Assembly (NCBI GenBank): GCA_037833965.1
Contig: AP031355.1
Span: 26,189,501-26,253,500, forward strand
DNA from: Marchantia polymorpha subsp. ruderalis
Taxonomy: Eukaryota; Streptophyta; Marchantiopsida; Marchantiales; Marchantiaceae
DNA length: 64,000 nucleotides
Direction: 5' to 3'
Shown here piece by piece: positions 25,560 to 37,560 of this stretch; position 1 is the first letter of the stretch, and each line of letters starts with the position of its first letter. Both the position numbers and the translations under genes were made by a program. The notes under the pieces were generated by a model. It did no database searches. It was not told the origin of the DNA and was given only the letters and a program-made list of their open reading frames with translations.

Positions 25560-27999
25560 AATTTTATTTAAAGCAAATTTTTATTTCACAATTTTTCAGC
25601 ACTATAACGCCAGATGTTCGCAAATTAGTTTGGATAAATATTTGTTCATCTAGTATAGAGAATTATGTCTCGAATGGAATTAATATATTTTTTTCCTCTT
25701 GATTTATGTTAGCTGATAATGGAGTCTAAAAAAAAGTAAAATGTAATGTTTGAAAAATAAGTTTGGATTGCATTAGTAGTCAAAAACTTGTTCCACTTCT
25801 ACCATCATTTATTCTCACATGAAATTGTAATTGTAAAAGCAAAGTCAAGAATCAACTATTAACCATTAGAGGATCTTATGTTAATGTGTTTTAAATAATA
25901 TTTTAGACAAAAATTGTAGATTTGATAATTTTGATGTCATCTAGATTAATATGTATAAGGCCTTGAGTAATTACTCTAAGTTTGTGGATTCTTACTTGTT
26001 TTGCTAGGTTTATTAAATTTTGTTCCTTTTGATAAGCACAGAATTGTACACAAGTTAGATATTTCATGTAAAATATCTTATTACATGTTATTATGTTTTA
26101 ACTTTAAACATTTTTTTTACTCATGCCATTATAAGTTGCATCTTACTGTTCCTTCAATATGATACACATATATGTATCATATATACTTATTGAAACAATC
26201 ATTTTTCTACTTTATGTTTAATTAAATGTAATATAAAACCAATAAGTGATATTGTGAGAAATTGTTTTTCTCATGTTTATCTTTCAATAAAACATTTGAT
26301 ACTAACAAATGACATTTGATAATTCATATTTCAGTTCATTTTTAGGTTAGTGATTTAAATTACTTCAGACTAACACATAATGTATATTTAATTGAATATC
26401 TTACATAAACTATGTTTTTATTTTGTTGATGATCAACAAAATTATGTGCAAAAATATAATTAAAAATTACATCATGTTTAACTATCTTGATTGCATGCTT
26501 TTGTACAAAATTGTAGAACTTTTATCAACTTAAAATACAAAATTAACATTTGGCTAGTTGAACATTATGTAGCTTTTACTATTGTGCTAATTTCTGATTG
26601 CATATAACATATCAAATATGTATAATGTGGATAAAGAGACCTTTTGCTATGATTAACTATTACAGTAGATCAAATGTTTTATGATCAAAGAGAGAAGATT
26701 ATACTCTTCTGTATTTTTTTCACGTACATTTGTTGAGATGAAAAAATTAACATATAATCTGACCCACCAAATTATACAAACAATATCTTCTTTGTTTTTG
26801 AGAAAGTATCATATTTCTTGAACAATTAGGAAAGTTTGCCTATGTTGTTGCTTTAACAATTAAGCTGGGTGTTGTATGCAAGTTTGACAATATATAACGT
26901 AAGTATGAAACACTTACATATTACATATATAGGATTTGATCATGCATTTGCATCTTCATTATTCATAATTGAGTGTGATATTACCTCATATGTAGCAATA
27001 TATTATTGTATCCTTCTTTGTCATTTTGAGAACCAGAGACTACCCATGATTTGTACTATCAAGGCTTGTCATATTAATGGTTATCACACATATTGTAAGT
27101 AGTTTTGTGACTTTCAATAATCCTCAATAAAGCTGTATTTTGATATGATGAATTCACTGAATTGTAGTAGTTAACTGTAAAAAGAGAGATCAGCCATATT
27201 GATAGATCTACATACTATGAGTAAAACGTAGCCAAAAATTGTAAAAATTAACGTGTGTATATATTCATCTCGTCAGCTCCATATAAAAACTACGTTTTAT
27301 ATGTAGCTATAATTTCTATGAAAATTCTTGAAAATGGGTCAGAGTCTACACATTTGACGACACGGATATTCATTTTTTTCTGCTCAATCTTCTATATAAC
27401 CTAGTGCTCTACATAGATAATCCATTGGTGCAATCCACTGAAAAAAGATTCACATTTAAAAATTATTCTTTGGAACTCCGTGTGTTTGTAAATTGCTTAA
27501 TTTTTAAATTTTGATTACTTATATGAAATAGTACATACATGCCAATTTAGTTCTACTTCTACATAGCCCTATCCTATCCCTTTGGATTCATCCATGGGAG
27601 TTAGAAGTTGACTTATTACTCTTTACTATATAATTCGGTTTCCCACAACTTTCAAAGCTACAAATAGGGTATGCATTCTTTCTCCCTCTAACGTAATTCA
27701 TACTTCACATCGTAACGAACGCACACTCATAAGTTGATTTTTTCAGAATCTTGAGCCACATTACATACTTTCATGGGAACAGTTGGGGATGGGGGAAAAT
27801 TTGTTGGACGGCATGATTTTTTTTTTAGTGTCCATTTGATCATGTGATTTGATCCATGTGATAAAAATAAATCACAACTTTCAAAAAAATATTTTTTTAA
27901 GTGTACGCGACAACCGAACGGTGTGAGTTGTTTCCCAAAAGGCTTGCAAAGACATGTACAATGACAACCGATGCGGCATATGAAAAGAGATTATAAATT

Positions 28000-30430
28000 G
28001 TTTCTTCGAGAATCTCCGTGTGGGAAACTTTTGCGCTTTATCTCGATGTGGAAAAATCTGTTAACAAGCCGCTGAGTTGCTGAGTTGTCCGGAAATTTTT
28101 GTTGCATTGACTTTACAATTTACGAAGATATTATAAAGGTTTCACGTGGAATGATTGCAGATGGCGATGCTCTGGAAGTCAGGAACCTTCATGCGACTTC
28201 AGAGCCGCATGGTGCAGTACATTCTTCATGCATTTGTGCCCCAGAGGCACATGGAGAACTTTACGGGGAAGCTGCGCACTCTGAAAAGTTGTCGAAACGA
28301 GAAGCGCCGCGCTCTGAAAAGTTGTCGAATTAGAAGCGCCGCTTCTCGTTTGCGTGTGAGCGTCGTGCAATGCCATAATTCTCTTCACCGTGCATTACCA
28401 TGCAGCTGTTCTGTGCATCATATAACACAAATTCTGTTGAGACGACATACATAGACACACAATCGGAGTTCACTTTACTCTGTGACGGTCAGAGTGACTG
28501 AGTGTATGGTGCTGGCACAAGACTCCCGGTTTCAAGAATGTTGCCACCATGACAAGTTCAAAGATCATTTATCTTGCTCATCATAGATACCTCCAGCGTT
28601 GTCACACGGTTTCCAACCCAAGCTGTTGAATTATTCGTTCGTTTATGCATCAAATGCGGTCTTCAGCCTCTCTCAGTTGGGTTCACGATTTATATTGCAC
28701 TTAGAATCGTGAAACCTCAAGCATCATCTAGTGGGCTGTCGTTCTTGGATAAGTTTTAAGAGTAAAACTTATCCATGTGTCGATACATGGCAAGTGTACG
28801 CACGATTTGACACCGAAGTAGCTAGTCAATGACTTGAATTCATTTAGCATTAAACAAAATTATAAACCCGATGTGTGAGTAGCCAGACTGATACAATCCG
28901 GGTCTCACGAGTGATATTAAACACCGTGAGAAACAGAAGAAAATGTTTTTCTTTACCTTGTGAAACACTGGAATACTTCTGACCTGATTGTCCCTGAAGG
29001 TTACTGGTTTGTAGCTGATAATCAGCAGAGATAAGGAAGGTACAGCCTTGATATCGTATCAATGATTTGGATGCTGACTAAAGCCGTCGTTTGGACATTC
29101 CCTTAACGAACTGTAGGCTCAGAACATCAACAGTTCAGAAATCGAGTGGATATGAATATTCGTGCTAGTGGACATGACTTACACACACACACACTTATGA
29201 AGCAAAAGTTCAGGATGCTGCAAAAGAGGCATAATCAATTCATTAATTGCCAGCGAAGGAAGTAGTGGGACATCGAAGACTTGTGAAACATTTGAGGTTG
29301 GTGATCTTGGCTTACGAGGAGAAGGAAATACTCTAAGACTTTACAAGATGACTGCGTATAATATGAGTTGCAAGAAAATCAAATACGCTGACTACGAATG
29401 ACTTGATCTTATCACGATTTCCTCAAAAAAAAAAAGAAGAAGATTAACAGCCAAAAGAAAATGGAGATCCAGACCCAGACTCGGTTGTGCGGTTGAAGTT
29501 GTCACATCTCAAACGGTGAGAGAACAACCCCATGACCCAGACTCTGGTTTCAGAGCATGCACATGGGGAGTGAACCAGAAGACTCGATGAGTCCACCACG
29601 TTTATGGCACAGCAGATTAGAAGTCATTGGATTTAGCCTTTGCTGGATATCTTTTGTCGGACTAAGGCAAAGTTGTTCGATCAAGTTACGTCCTGGAGTC
29701 TCGTCATGTAAGTGGATATCTTCTGGCTCCCAAGGTTTACCCTCCACTTTTCTATCGAGGTATCATAGTTTTAACAATCAGATGATATATGATATGATCC
29801 AAACTTCCACGCCAACGGAGAAGACCATCGACACGTGAGACGACTGCGATGGTAAACACAGACCCCATGAGACGGAAACAGCGTTCTCCTGGAGGCAACA
29901 GTTTGAGTCACGCTCACTTCGAGCTGTACAGAGCGTACCGCTCGTGAGCTTTTGTGTGGGGTAGATGGAGGAAGACGTTGAGCACGAAGCTGGTCGGAGT
30001 GGTTGGTCCTGCTCGTCGAGAGGCAGCCAGGAGTTATTGCAAAGGAGGAGATCTGGGTTCAGGTAGGTATGCATTACGATCGGTGGCATCTTCGTCTTCC
30101 TGTGCCGGGTGGAAACGCGTTCATGGCGCAGTTGGGTGTAGTGGGCGAAAACTGGCACTGTCCTCGATAACATAAGCAGGCCCCAAGGGGTGTCAAGGAA
30201 TCCGAAAGCAACAGCAAAGCATGGCCAACTTACCAGACGCGTACCGTCCGGGAGATTCATCGGCGCACACACGCCCCACTTGCCGAGAAAGAGAAAGACT
30301 TCGGAAGAGGACGACGTGCGGAAACTTCAAGCATCGAATAATGTCGAGAATCGGTGTACTTTGCGCGCAAAAAGCAAAGGAGTGACAGGCCCTCACATTC
30401 GATTCTCCCGAGACGACGCAAAGAGGCCAC
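28000..30430. other. Mixed-composition intergenic region
   Basis: Composition rises from AT-rich to balanced and becomes GC-rich after 30,200. Several overlapping open frames exist (for example 29,778-30,272 on the minus strand and 28,085-28,454 on the plus strand), but none has a recognisable domain or homologous repeat. A small direct repeat lies at 28,281-28,341, a short CA run near 29,180 and an A-rich run near 29,427. Confidence 0.45.
28281..28341 (+). repeat. 32-bp direct repeat, two copies
   Basis: The string CTGAAAAGTTGTCGAA is repeated with a 32-base period at 28,281 and 28,313, each copy followed by a GAAGCGCC block. The second copy has small differences. Confidence 0.8.
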
Positions 30431-31036
30431 CACATTATGATCCAGTTGCGATCTGCGCTCATGCCCACCTCTCTCAGCCCCTACTCGCCGCTCATGCTGC
30501 GCTTTTCCCCTCCAGTCGGTCATCGACGCCGCCGTCGTCATCGTCCTCGTCGTCCGCAACGATGCCGTCCTACCCACCGGACTACCCCCGAGCCGCCCTT
30601 CAGTCTGCGGCCAAGCCCCCTCGCGAGCCCCCCTACACCTGGCGGTGGTCATTAATACCGGTCAACTCGCAGCCCCAAACCCCGGGTCCGGGTCAACTCG
30701 GAGCCATCGTATCGCCAGATGAGGCGGCCAGAGCGGACAGGCACTGGTCAACCATTCAATACGCAGGTCACATCGGGCTGGGCCTCCGTCCGTCGCCTTC
30801 CCCCGCTCCGGAGTCCGTTTGGATCAGACCGGACGGATCGGACCAGAGCAGACCGGAGCGGACCGGATCCCATCCCGTCCCGCCCCGTGCCTCCCCGTCG
30901 CACCCGATCCGATCCGATGCTATCGGTCGGTCCGTAGGCGGAAAGAATTTCGGGAGAAATTCCCGGCAGCGTCGGCACATCCGTGCCGCCAGTGGCTGAC
31001 CGCCTTGCCTCTGCCTCGCTCGCGTATCCGAAGGAC

Positions 31037-31074
31037 GGGGGCTGGGGCAGGGGCAGGGGCTGGAGAGGGGCAGG
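31037..31074 (+). promoter_or_regulatory. G-quadruplex-type G-run
   Basis: Four or more GGGG blocks separated by CT, CA and CA lie on the coding strand, followed by another GGGG-CA-GGGG after a short gap. Tight loops of two bases favour a stable quadruplex. It lies about 310 bases upstream of the F-box start codon, so it could act in the promoter or in the 5' leader RNA. Confidence 0.7.
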
Positions 31075-31307
31075 GGCTGGCAGGAGAAAAGGCCCAGGCC
31101 CAGGCCCAGAGGAGCAGGAGACAAGCAGAGCGAGCAAGAGAAGAATTCTCGGCTCCGGCCATCGATCTGATCTGCGCTCTCCGCTTGTTTATTAAAGCAC
31201 GCGTTTGTTGTCTTGTGCGGATGAGGACTGTCATGGGCGTGGAACATCTCTCCCTCAGGTACGAGAGTTGAAGAGCAGGAGGAGCAGGAGGTTGCGGAGG
31301 CCTGGCA

Positions 31308-31324
31308 CTCTCTCTCTCTCTCTC
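31308..31324 (+). repeat. CT microsatellite (GAGA-type) in leader
   Basis: An uninterrupted CT run of 17 bases, about 60 bases before the start codon of the FBW2-like gene. Such runs are common in plant 5' leaders. Confidence 0.88.
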
Positions 31325-31384
31325 GGTGTTTCCGAGCGCCGACGACGACGACGACAGAGTCGAGAGGAGGAAGAGAGAGCGACG

Positions 31385-32224
31385 ATGGCGAATTGCTCGA
31401 GCGAAGAAGGGCCGTGGGCGACTCTGATCAGCGAGGCGCTGGCGGAGGTTTTCGTGAGGCTGCCGTTCGAGGAGAGGCTGCGGACGGTGCCTTTGGTGTG
31501 CAAGGGATGGCGGAGGGCGTCGTTTGATCCGGCCTGCTGGCGGAATGTGGACATGGAGCCGTGGTTCAAGGCCAAGAGCGAGGTGGATTACGGGTGGGAG
31601 TGGGAGTGCCAGGAGGAGATGGAGTACCTGGTCAGATTGGTGGTGGATCGGAGTCACGGCCAGCTGCGGCAGCTGCGAACCATGCTCTGCACGAACGACT
31701 CGGTGGAGTATATCGCCGAGAGGTGTCCGCTCTTGACAGAGCTCTCGATCGCCGACAGCTTCGATGTCGTGGACGACGCGGCCATCAAGCTGGCTCTGAG
31801 TTGTCCTCGGCTCGAAAGGCTCGATTTAAGTGATTGCTACAAAGTGACGGGAAAGGCTTTAGAGATGTTCGGCATCCATTGCCCATCTTTGGTTAGTTTC
31901 TCGCGGAACATGCTCAGGAGCCACGAATTCACCGACGTCGTGCTGCCCATGGGCGACGAGGAGGCCCTGGTCATCGCCACGCGTATGCAGAAGCTCGAGC
32001 ATTTGGAACTCAAAAAGTCCTTCTCGCTGACGGATTTCGGTCTGATGCACATTGCCACTCGGTGCAAGAAGCTCGAATCCTTGAATCTTGCCTGTTGCAG
32101 CGGAGTGTCGCCCAGTGCCCTGGAGAAAGTGACCGCCGTCTGTCCGAACCTCAAGTCTTTCACCAAGCCCATCAATCCCCGTATGCACGTCAATCAGAAG
32201 TTCCTCTGGGTGCTCTTCGACTGA
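31385..32224 (+). CDS. F-box/LRR protein, FBW2/SKIP1-like
   Basis: An intact single-exon gene of 279 residues. I chose ATG 31,385 because it lies in a good context (GCGACGATGGCG) and the protein then begins just before the F-box; upstream in-frame sequence is low-complexity leader. The F-box spans residues about 10-52: LISEALAEVFVRLPFEERL, then VCKGWR and the closing CWRNVDMEPWF. Residues about 75-265 form six to seven degenerate leucine-rich repeats of the CC type, for example the CPLLTELSI, CPRLERLDLSDC and CKKLESLNLACC units. This layout matches the Arabidopsis FBW2 and SKIP1 F-box proteins, which bind the SKP1/ASK adaptor through the F-box and recruit targets through the repeats for SCF ubiquitination; FBW2 is known to promote AGO1 turnover. 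The specific target here is unknown. Length is close to the family norm and I see no break. Confidence 0.88.
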   Translation: MANCSSEEGPWATLISEALAEVFVRLPFEERLRTVPLVCKGWRRASFDPACWRNVDMEPWFKAKSEVDYGWEWECQEEMEYLVRLVVDRSHGQLRQLRTMLCTNDSVEYIAERCPLLTELSIADSFDVVDDAAIKLALSCPRLERLDLSDCYKVTGKALEMFGIHCPSLVSFSRNMLRSHEFTDVVLPMGDEEALVIATRMQKLEHLELKKSFSLTDFGLMHIATRCKKLESLNLACCSGVSPSALEKVTAVCPNLKSFTKPINPRMHVNQKFLWVLFD

Positions 32225-34780
32225 GCACGCTTGTTCTCGTGGGCAGGATAGAATCCGGCACACAAGCCTGTACACCTTCAGCAGAGAAGGGAAGCGCAGA
32301 AGGCAGGTCCCAGGTCCAGGCTCAGTCCCCCACAGATCCGAAGGCCAGAGAGCGGGAAGTCGTCGTAGCCATCGCCCTCACACAGACTCTGGGTGGAGAC
32401 GAGGATGATTGTTGAGTAAACTCTTGTCAGCCGGTCGGAGTGCATTGTGTCTCTCCAAGACAGAGCGACGGTGCAGTGGACCGACAGACGGGTTACAGTC
32501 AATCGGGCCGAGGTGGCTTTCACAGGGCTGGCGGGGTGATGAGGTTCAAGAGATTTTCGGGACGGAAGAGCTTCGACTCGGATGGGTGTCGATGATCGAT
32601 TGCAACTTTCGGGCCACCCACCGAAGTCAAACGACATAGTTTCTGCCACTGAAGCCGGGACAGTGGAGGTTTTAGAATCACCGAGCATTGCTTCTGGAGC
32701 CTATCCTGTGCTCAAAGAGGGGCGTAGGGGAGTGTGGTCCCTGTCAAAAGTTCCCAGTCCCACCACGGTAACGATGGTGGTGGTCTATTTACTCGACTTA
32801 GAGGCTTTGGGGTATTCATGTGCAATCCATGTTGCGATATGTAGCGCAACGTCACGCCCTTCGAAGCCCGTTCTCTGTGTGTACCGCGGAGGTCGTGCTC
32901 GTTCTGGTGCCGTGCCTGCTCTAGGATTTCGATGACAGATGCCAAGGCCTGGATAGGAAACACTGTATAGAGAAAACGAGGTGGATCCTCTGTATCGGAT
33001 CGTAGATTGTTTAATCAATCAGCTGCCGAATCCTTTCACTATCTTCCACAATTGCCGACGATAGTATCCATTCAAATTAATACCTTGTAAAGTTACCACA
33101 TTTTTGGAGATGCCCCTGTAAAATATTTCTATAAAGATTCTCAGTTCTCACAAATTCATCGTGCGGTGCAACGCCCCAACTTGTCTTTTCACTCGCACCG
33201 TTCATTTTCTGAGCGTACGATAGCTTTCTCATGCGAATTCTCATCGTGAGGCGAAGCTTAAGAGATACTCCATGTCACAGATGGAAAGTTGCTCCTGCTG
33301 AGCCCTATCTCATGTTCGGAATGTACATTTGAGCCCTGTCTCTATCCACTTTGACTTGCTTTGACCAGTTTTGACCTCACCCTGGAATCGCTTACTGTGA
33401 ACCGGTAGTGACTGACAGAACTAATCGAGTTGTTCCACAACCACAAAAAAAGTATCAATACTTTACAACATGGAAACGGAGCGAGGACATGTGAATCGAC
33501 ATGTGAATCCAGCGTATACACAATCCATAGCCACTGGCGAGTGACATATCTAGATTACAGTCTCAACAAACACGAGTTGCACGATGTCTGCAGAGTTTCT
33601 TAACCACCAGGTCGACGAAAATATCTTATAAACGTAAGTGGCCCGTGCGCACAAGAATGGGCACGAACATCACCACAATCCTCTGCTTGACCTGCGAATT
33701 CTTGGAACTCTCTTGTGGCTGAAATGAGACACATCAAGGACGAAAGACCTTCATTCCAAGGAATCCGGTGGTGTGCAAGCAGGATACCGTACAAAATCCA
33801 GGTTTGATTCCCATTTGACAGACGTCTGAATGAAGAGTTTGTTAAATTATGAGCATTCGCTGCCGTCGTTGGATACTGAATTCGAGCCAGAAGCCTAAGG
33901 CCTACAGCGGGGAAACTCACGGGGGCCCTGAACCAAGCGAAGGCTACAGTCCTAGTGCACTTCTTGCAATCGACCAGACACCAGGGAAATCTGAGTCATG
34001 ACCACCACAAATGGAGTCTTCCTTCCCATTCCGGCGATCGTTATGATGGTTGAAATCTCAGGCAAACCCTAGGATCGAACTGTTGACCAACACTGTGGGA
34101 TACAAAAGTTGCTACATGGAGCTTGACATCATGTCTCCCCCCTGTGCAATAGATCTAGAGTCAAACGGTTGACGAGCGCATGCAAGTGTGTCGAACGCCT
34201 TGATTTGGACTCGTGCATGTGCGAGTTGCAGCTAACCTGGCTACCCAGGTGTACATCAGGCACCTGGTCCTCTCGAATGTTTCGACGGGGCTCGTAACAT
34301 GAAATGTAGAGCTTTCATGCCATCAAGCTAGGTGGTATCAAAGGTCAACGTACGAGGAACTCAGCTTTTGACAGGCTACTGCATACTCACCGTGAACACC
34401 CTCAGTAGGGCGCAGGATCCGTAAGGTTGCACTGCGCTCCGACGGTGACTCAAAGACCCACAAGCTTCGCTTCCTTTCTGCTTCTATCAGATTCTCTACC
34501 TGATAAGAGCGAGATCCAAATCCACCACTTGGGACCCATAGTATAGAACATGGAAGTCTAAGATAGCATCTCGAAGCTATTATTCAACTTAGTCGATTCA
34601 AAGCTAATCATTCCTCGAGCTGGACTAGAAGATAATCTTGTTCACAGCGTAGCAGCCAGTTCTGACGGCTGTGACTGTCGTAGTTGCAGCTCCTAGATTC
34701 GGCACGATGTTAAACTTTTGGTGTTGTTGACAAGCGAAGTGTCCAGCCGAAAATTGACTGCCCGAGAAAAAACATTCAAA
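32225..34780. other. 3' flank and intergenic stretch
   Basis: The first 800 bases probably hold the 3' untranslated region of the F-box gene; open frames within it have no support. Further right I see no gene. A string TGGTATCAAAGGTC near 34,332 resembles a retrotransposon primer-binding site, but no element around it could be recognised. Short inverted CCAGGT words occur near 34,243-34,270. Confidence 0.4.
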
Positions 34781-34788
34781 CTTCATCT

Positions 34789-35148
34789 CTATTCATTACA
34801 TTCTCCAGATGCATAGAACATGTCTGAGATTAGACCACTGTGACTTTCACACTTTCCCTCTTCGTCTTGATCTGCTCTGCACCATGACTGTGATGACTTT
34901 TTCGCGTGGATAGTGTAAAGAGGCAACGAACGCCGTCGGCATCCGGATGACACGTCTTCTTCGTCTTCTCCGATGGACATTCCGCACTGTCCGATATCGA
35001 TTCCGCTGCCCTTCCTGTTGATACAGGACGTTCTTACTTCGAAGCAACTCTCTTCGTAGGGCCGACCAAAAACCGCAAACCGCGGAGTCTGATTTCGATT
35101 CGGACTCAGCCGACGACTTTGTGAGCAATTTGTTGGTCGATGACCTTT
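34789..35148 (-). CDS. Unrecognised open frame or exon
   Basis: An open frame with an internal ATG at about 35,148 codes for about 119 residues. It has a Cys- and Ser-rich middle and a short acidic stretch (GEDEEDV) followed by a basic CRRRSLPLY segment. A strong donor-like CAG-GTGAGT lies just upstream at about 35,185, and a CAG acceptor-like string lies within it at about 35,015, so it could be one exon of a split gene. I do not recognise a domain and it may be chance. Confidence 0.22.
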   Translation of the reverse strand, partial: KGHRPTNCSQSRRLSPNRNQTPRFAVFGRPYEESCFEVRTSCINRKGSGIDIGQCGMSIGEDEEDVSSGCRRRSLPLYTIHAKKSSQSWCRADQDEEGKCESHSGLISDMFYASGECNE

Positions 35149-35229
35149 CATTTGAGACTCCCAGAGGTCTCCAATCTTTGACTCACCTGTGCCTGGGGAG
35201 ACCAGGGACCTTTTATAACTTTTCAAGCA

Positions 35230-36840
35230 ATCCTTGAAGAGTCTTAGTGGTCGAGCTGTATAAATAACATTTGTCTTATTATAAGAAAAGGAATGCCCTC
35301 ATCTGTTGGCGACCTTGAAAGCAGCTTGATCACTGAGCTTTACTTTCGTGAATCCGAGTTTCTCTGTTGCAAAGTCTTATTTGTGACCTACAATTGGATT
35401 CTTTATTCTCCACTAGACGTAAGGAATTCAACGGAAAACATTGCAGTGCTTGTTCTTTCTCCTGTGGGTGGCTTTGCAACGATGTGTGGACACAGGGGAG
35501 GAAAAATTCCGAGCTTCCTGTCAACTCCTCTTCGAATTCACGACTAGAATTGGGATCCCGAGACTTCTATAGGATCAGAAGCAGCTTTAAGGAGTCACTA
35601 GTTGCTCTCGAAGCGAAGAGATATGGCGAACCTTACAGCTACCCCTCCTGTGGCCTGCGGTAGAGAACCAGGGACATATCTCAAGACCGGAGACGAGGTA
35701 AAGCCTAGAGCTGAGTACGCTGCACCGGCGGAGAAAAAAAAACGTGGATGCAGACTCGATCGGATTGAGGCGGTGAATTCACATCATGACATGGGAAAAG
35801 TGCAGGCCGATCATTTTGTAGATGGGTTGCTGGAAGGTGTCGTTCCGAAGTGAGTAAGTGATGGGACTGGACTGGGGCGTCCGAATGTGGCGTTTGACCG
35901 TCAGTCCCATGGTAATAATCTTCCCGTGCAATGATGGTTGGCCTCGGCGGCTGGCTGTCGGCTAGGCAGGCAACGAGGGCAGCTGTTGCCACCACGGCAC
36001 CACAATGGGCAACGTTTTTCATGCTAAACTATCGAGGACCTCGTAGTCGAAGGACCGGACTCAATTATTAAGTCCCGATTCCATAGGCCTGAGTCCCCCA
36101 GACTGTAAGTCACCTATGGTCACCGATCCCGACCCCTTTGAGACTCTGTCAGTGGATCCTTTCGCTTGGGCACAAAAGGATTCGATTTGCCACTTTCCCC
36201 GTCCAGACTCAAATCTCCTGTCGAGTCAGCTTTTGTTTCTTCCGGTGTGGTGTAGCTTGCCTGCAACAGTTTCAAGCATCGTGTTTATCCAAAAGTCTCT
36301 TAAAATAGCCCAGCTTCCGTGGAGTTCAACGACTCGAAGGTGGGCTGCGGCTATCCAATCTGCTGACACCAAAAGTTATCGCGTAAAATCCACATGTCCT
36401 GGGCTAGGGACACCGACATTGACAGTTTCCTACCCGATTGCCTTCCTGCCTTACCTAGATACGCCAGTAGTCCGGGCAAATTTCTTTCAGAACAAAGTGG
36501 CTTGAATCTCCCAAAATTTGTTTCGTGGTGCTCTTGAAATACATGTCTATGATCTCAAGATTTCTCCAGTCCAACAGAAATGGAGGATCACAAAGTTGGA
36601 TCTCGGGAGAGCGAATGTGATACTGTCCAAAGGTTGGGTTCATCTTGGAATGTGGTCGGGAAGAAATTTAATGTTTGCTCCGCTCCGGAACTTAAATCAT
36701 GCGCCGCTTACGTCCTTGCTGACAGCTCTGAACCCAAGTTGCCTGCATACAAACAACGTTTTGAATCACATGGTTGTCAACATCTCGTGCATGATGGTTA
36801 TATGTCTATATACATATTCAAAAATTGTAACTTTGTATTT
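35230..36840. other. Intergenic, small unsupported open frames
   Basis: A minus-strand frame at 36,022-35,705 begins with ATG and a hydrophobic Ala/Val segment like a signal anchor (MKNVAHCGAVVATAALVACLA). The rest looks like no known protein, and it ends without a clear domain. A plus-strand frame at 36,116-36,505 is likewise unsupported. I list the stretch so it is not overlooked but make no gene call. Confidence 0.3.
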
Positions 36841-37560
36841 ATCCGATGAAATTTGATTGATTTATATTCATCGGTGATGTTGATGGCGAGTGAATATATA
36901 TGATATTGATGATCATTATATTAAAAAATAAAATAAATTTTTTTATAACACTGATGAGAGAAATATAAAATAAACATATTATATACATCAATGAAAAAAA
37001 ATAAAGTGATTTGAAATGTGTTAACCTCATAAACAACTTTTGTAATGAACATATGTAATAGATTTAAAATTAATTTATATAATGATATATAATATACATT
37101 TCAATTAAATTTATCTAATCTTACAAATAATAAATTTCACATTAATTTTGATCATAATAAAAACATCATGCAACATATGCTATTGATAGAAATTTTTTTC
37201 CAGAAATCACATAATTCATAATCAAAGTAATAATTATCTACTCGGCTATTTATTTTAGATAATACAACAATTGATTTATGTATTACAATGAAACACTTTC
37301 ATTCATATCAAATTTCTCGTGGTTTATTTGTGAAGCATTTCACAGTGTTTCCTACATTTATTCTTATACTTCAAAAATTATAATGTTAAAATATAATTAT
37401 AACTATGTCTTGCCTTCACATCTATGAAATAAAAACCTGATTTGATTGCGATCAGTTTTTAGCTAAACGCGCATGAAATGACAAAATATATCATCACTGT
37501 GATAGATAGTAAAGTTATGTATATTTTAATAATTCATATATTTTACCTTTCATAAATCAA
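36840..37560. other. Short AT-rich tract
   Basis: An AT-rich block with no open frame and no recognised element, lying between balanced-composition regions. Confidence 0.6.

Larger units (their letters stand above)
23000..28000. other. AT-rich gene desert
   Basis: No gene is recognised. The interval 23,160-24,050 is somewhat less AT-rich and may be retrotransposon remains, but I see no domain. It contains the perfect hairpin at 23,438-23,468 and an AT microsatellite at 25,524-25,555. A plus-strand frame at 26,869-27,102 has no support. Confidence 0.6.
30430..31384 (+). promoter_or_regulatory. GC-rich upstream/leader of FBW2-like gene
   Basis: About 950 bases of unusually GC-rich DNA precede the F-box gene starting at 31,385. 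Parts seen are a purine-rich string with repeated CGGACCGGA-like words (30,825-30,870), a G-run region (31,037-31,074), GAGGAGCAGGAGG-type repeats (31,272-31,292), a CT dinucleotide run (31,308-31,324) and a GACGACGAC run just before the ATG. CT/GA repeats near starts are typical of plant core promoters and 5' leaders and can bind GAGA-type factors. No TATA box is evident, which fits a broadly expressed TATA-less promoter. The open frames through this region come from its GC content and are not called. Confidence 0.55.

Noticed and set aside
29778-30272. 164-codon minus-strand frame
   Set aside because: No recognisable domain; overlaps other frames of similar length on the opposite strand in a balanced-composition region.
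30190-30999. Long plus-strand open frame of 269 codons
   Set aside because: Its only early start is GTG, the first in-frame ATG is far inside, and the sequence is GC-rich leader with Ser/Pro/Arg low complexity. Several overlapping frames are equally long, which is typical of stop-poor GC-rich DNA.
34320-34360. TGGTATCA string resembling a retrotransposon primer-binding site
   Set aside because: Only part of the usual motif matches, and no LTR or coding remains could be recognised next to it.
35705-36022. Minus-strand frame with a signal-anchor-like N-terminus, slightly like a plant hexokinase start
   Set aside because: Only the hydrophobic Ala/Val segment is similar; no hexokinase motif follows and no downstream exon was found.
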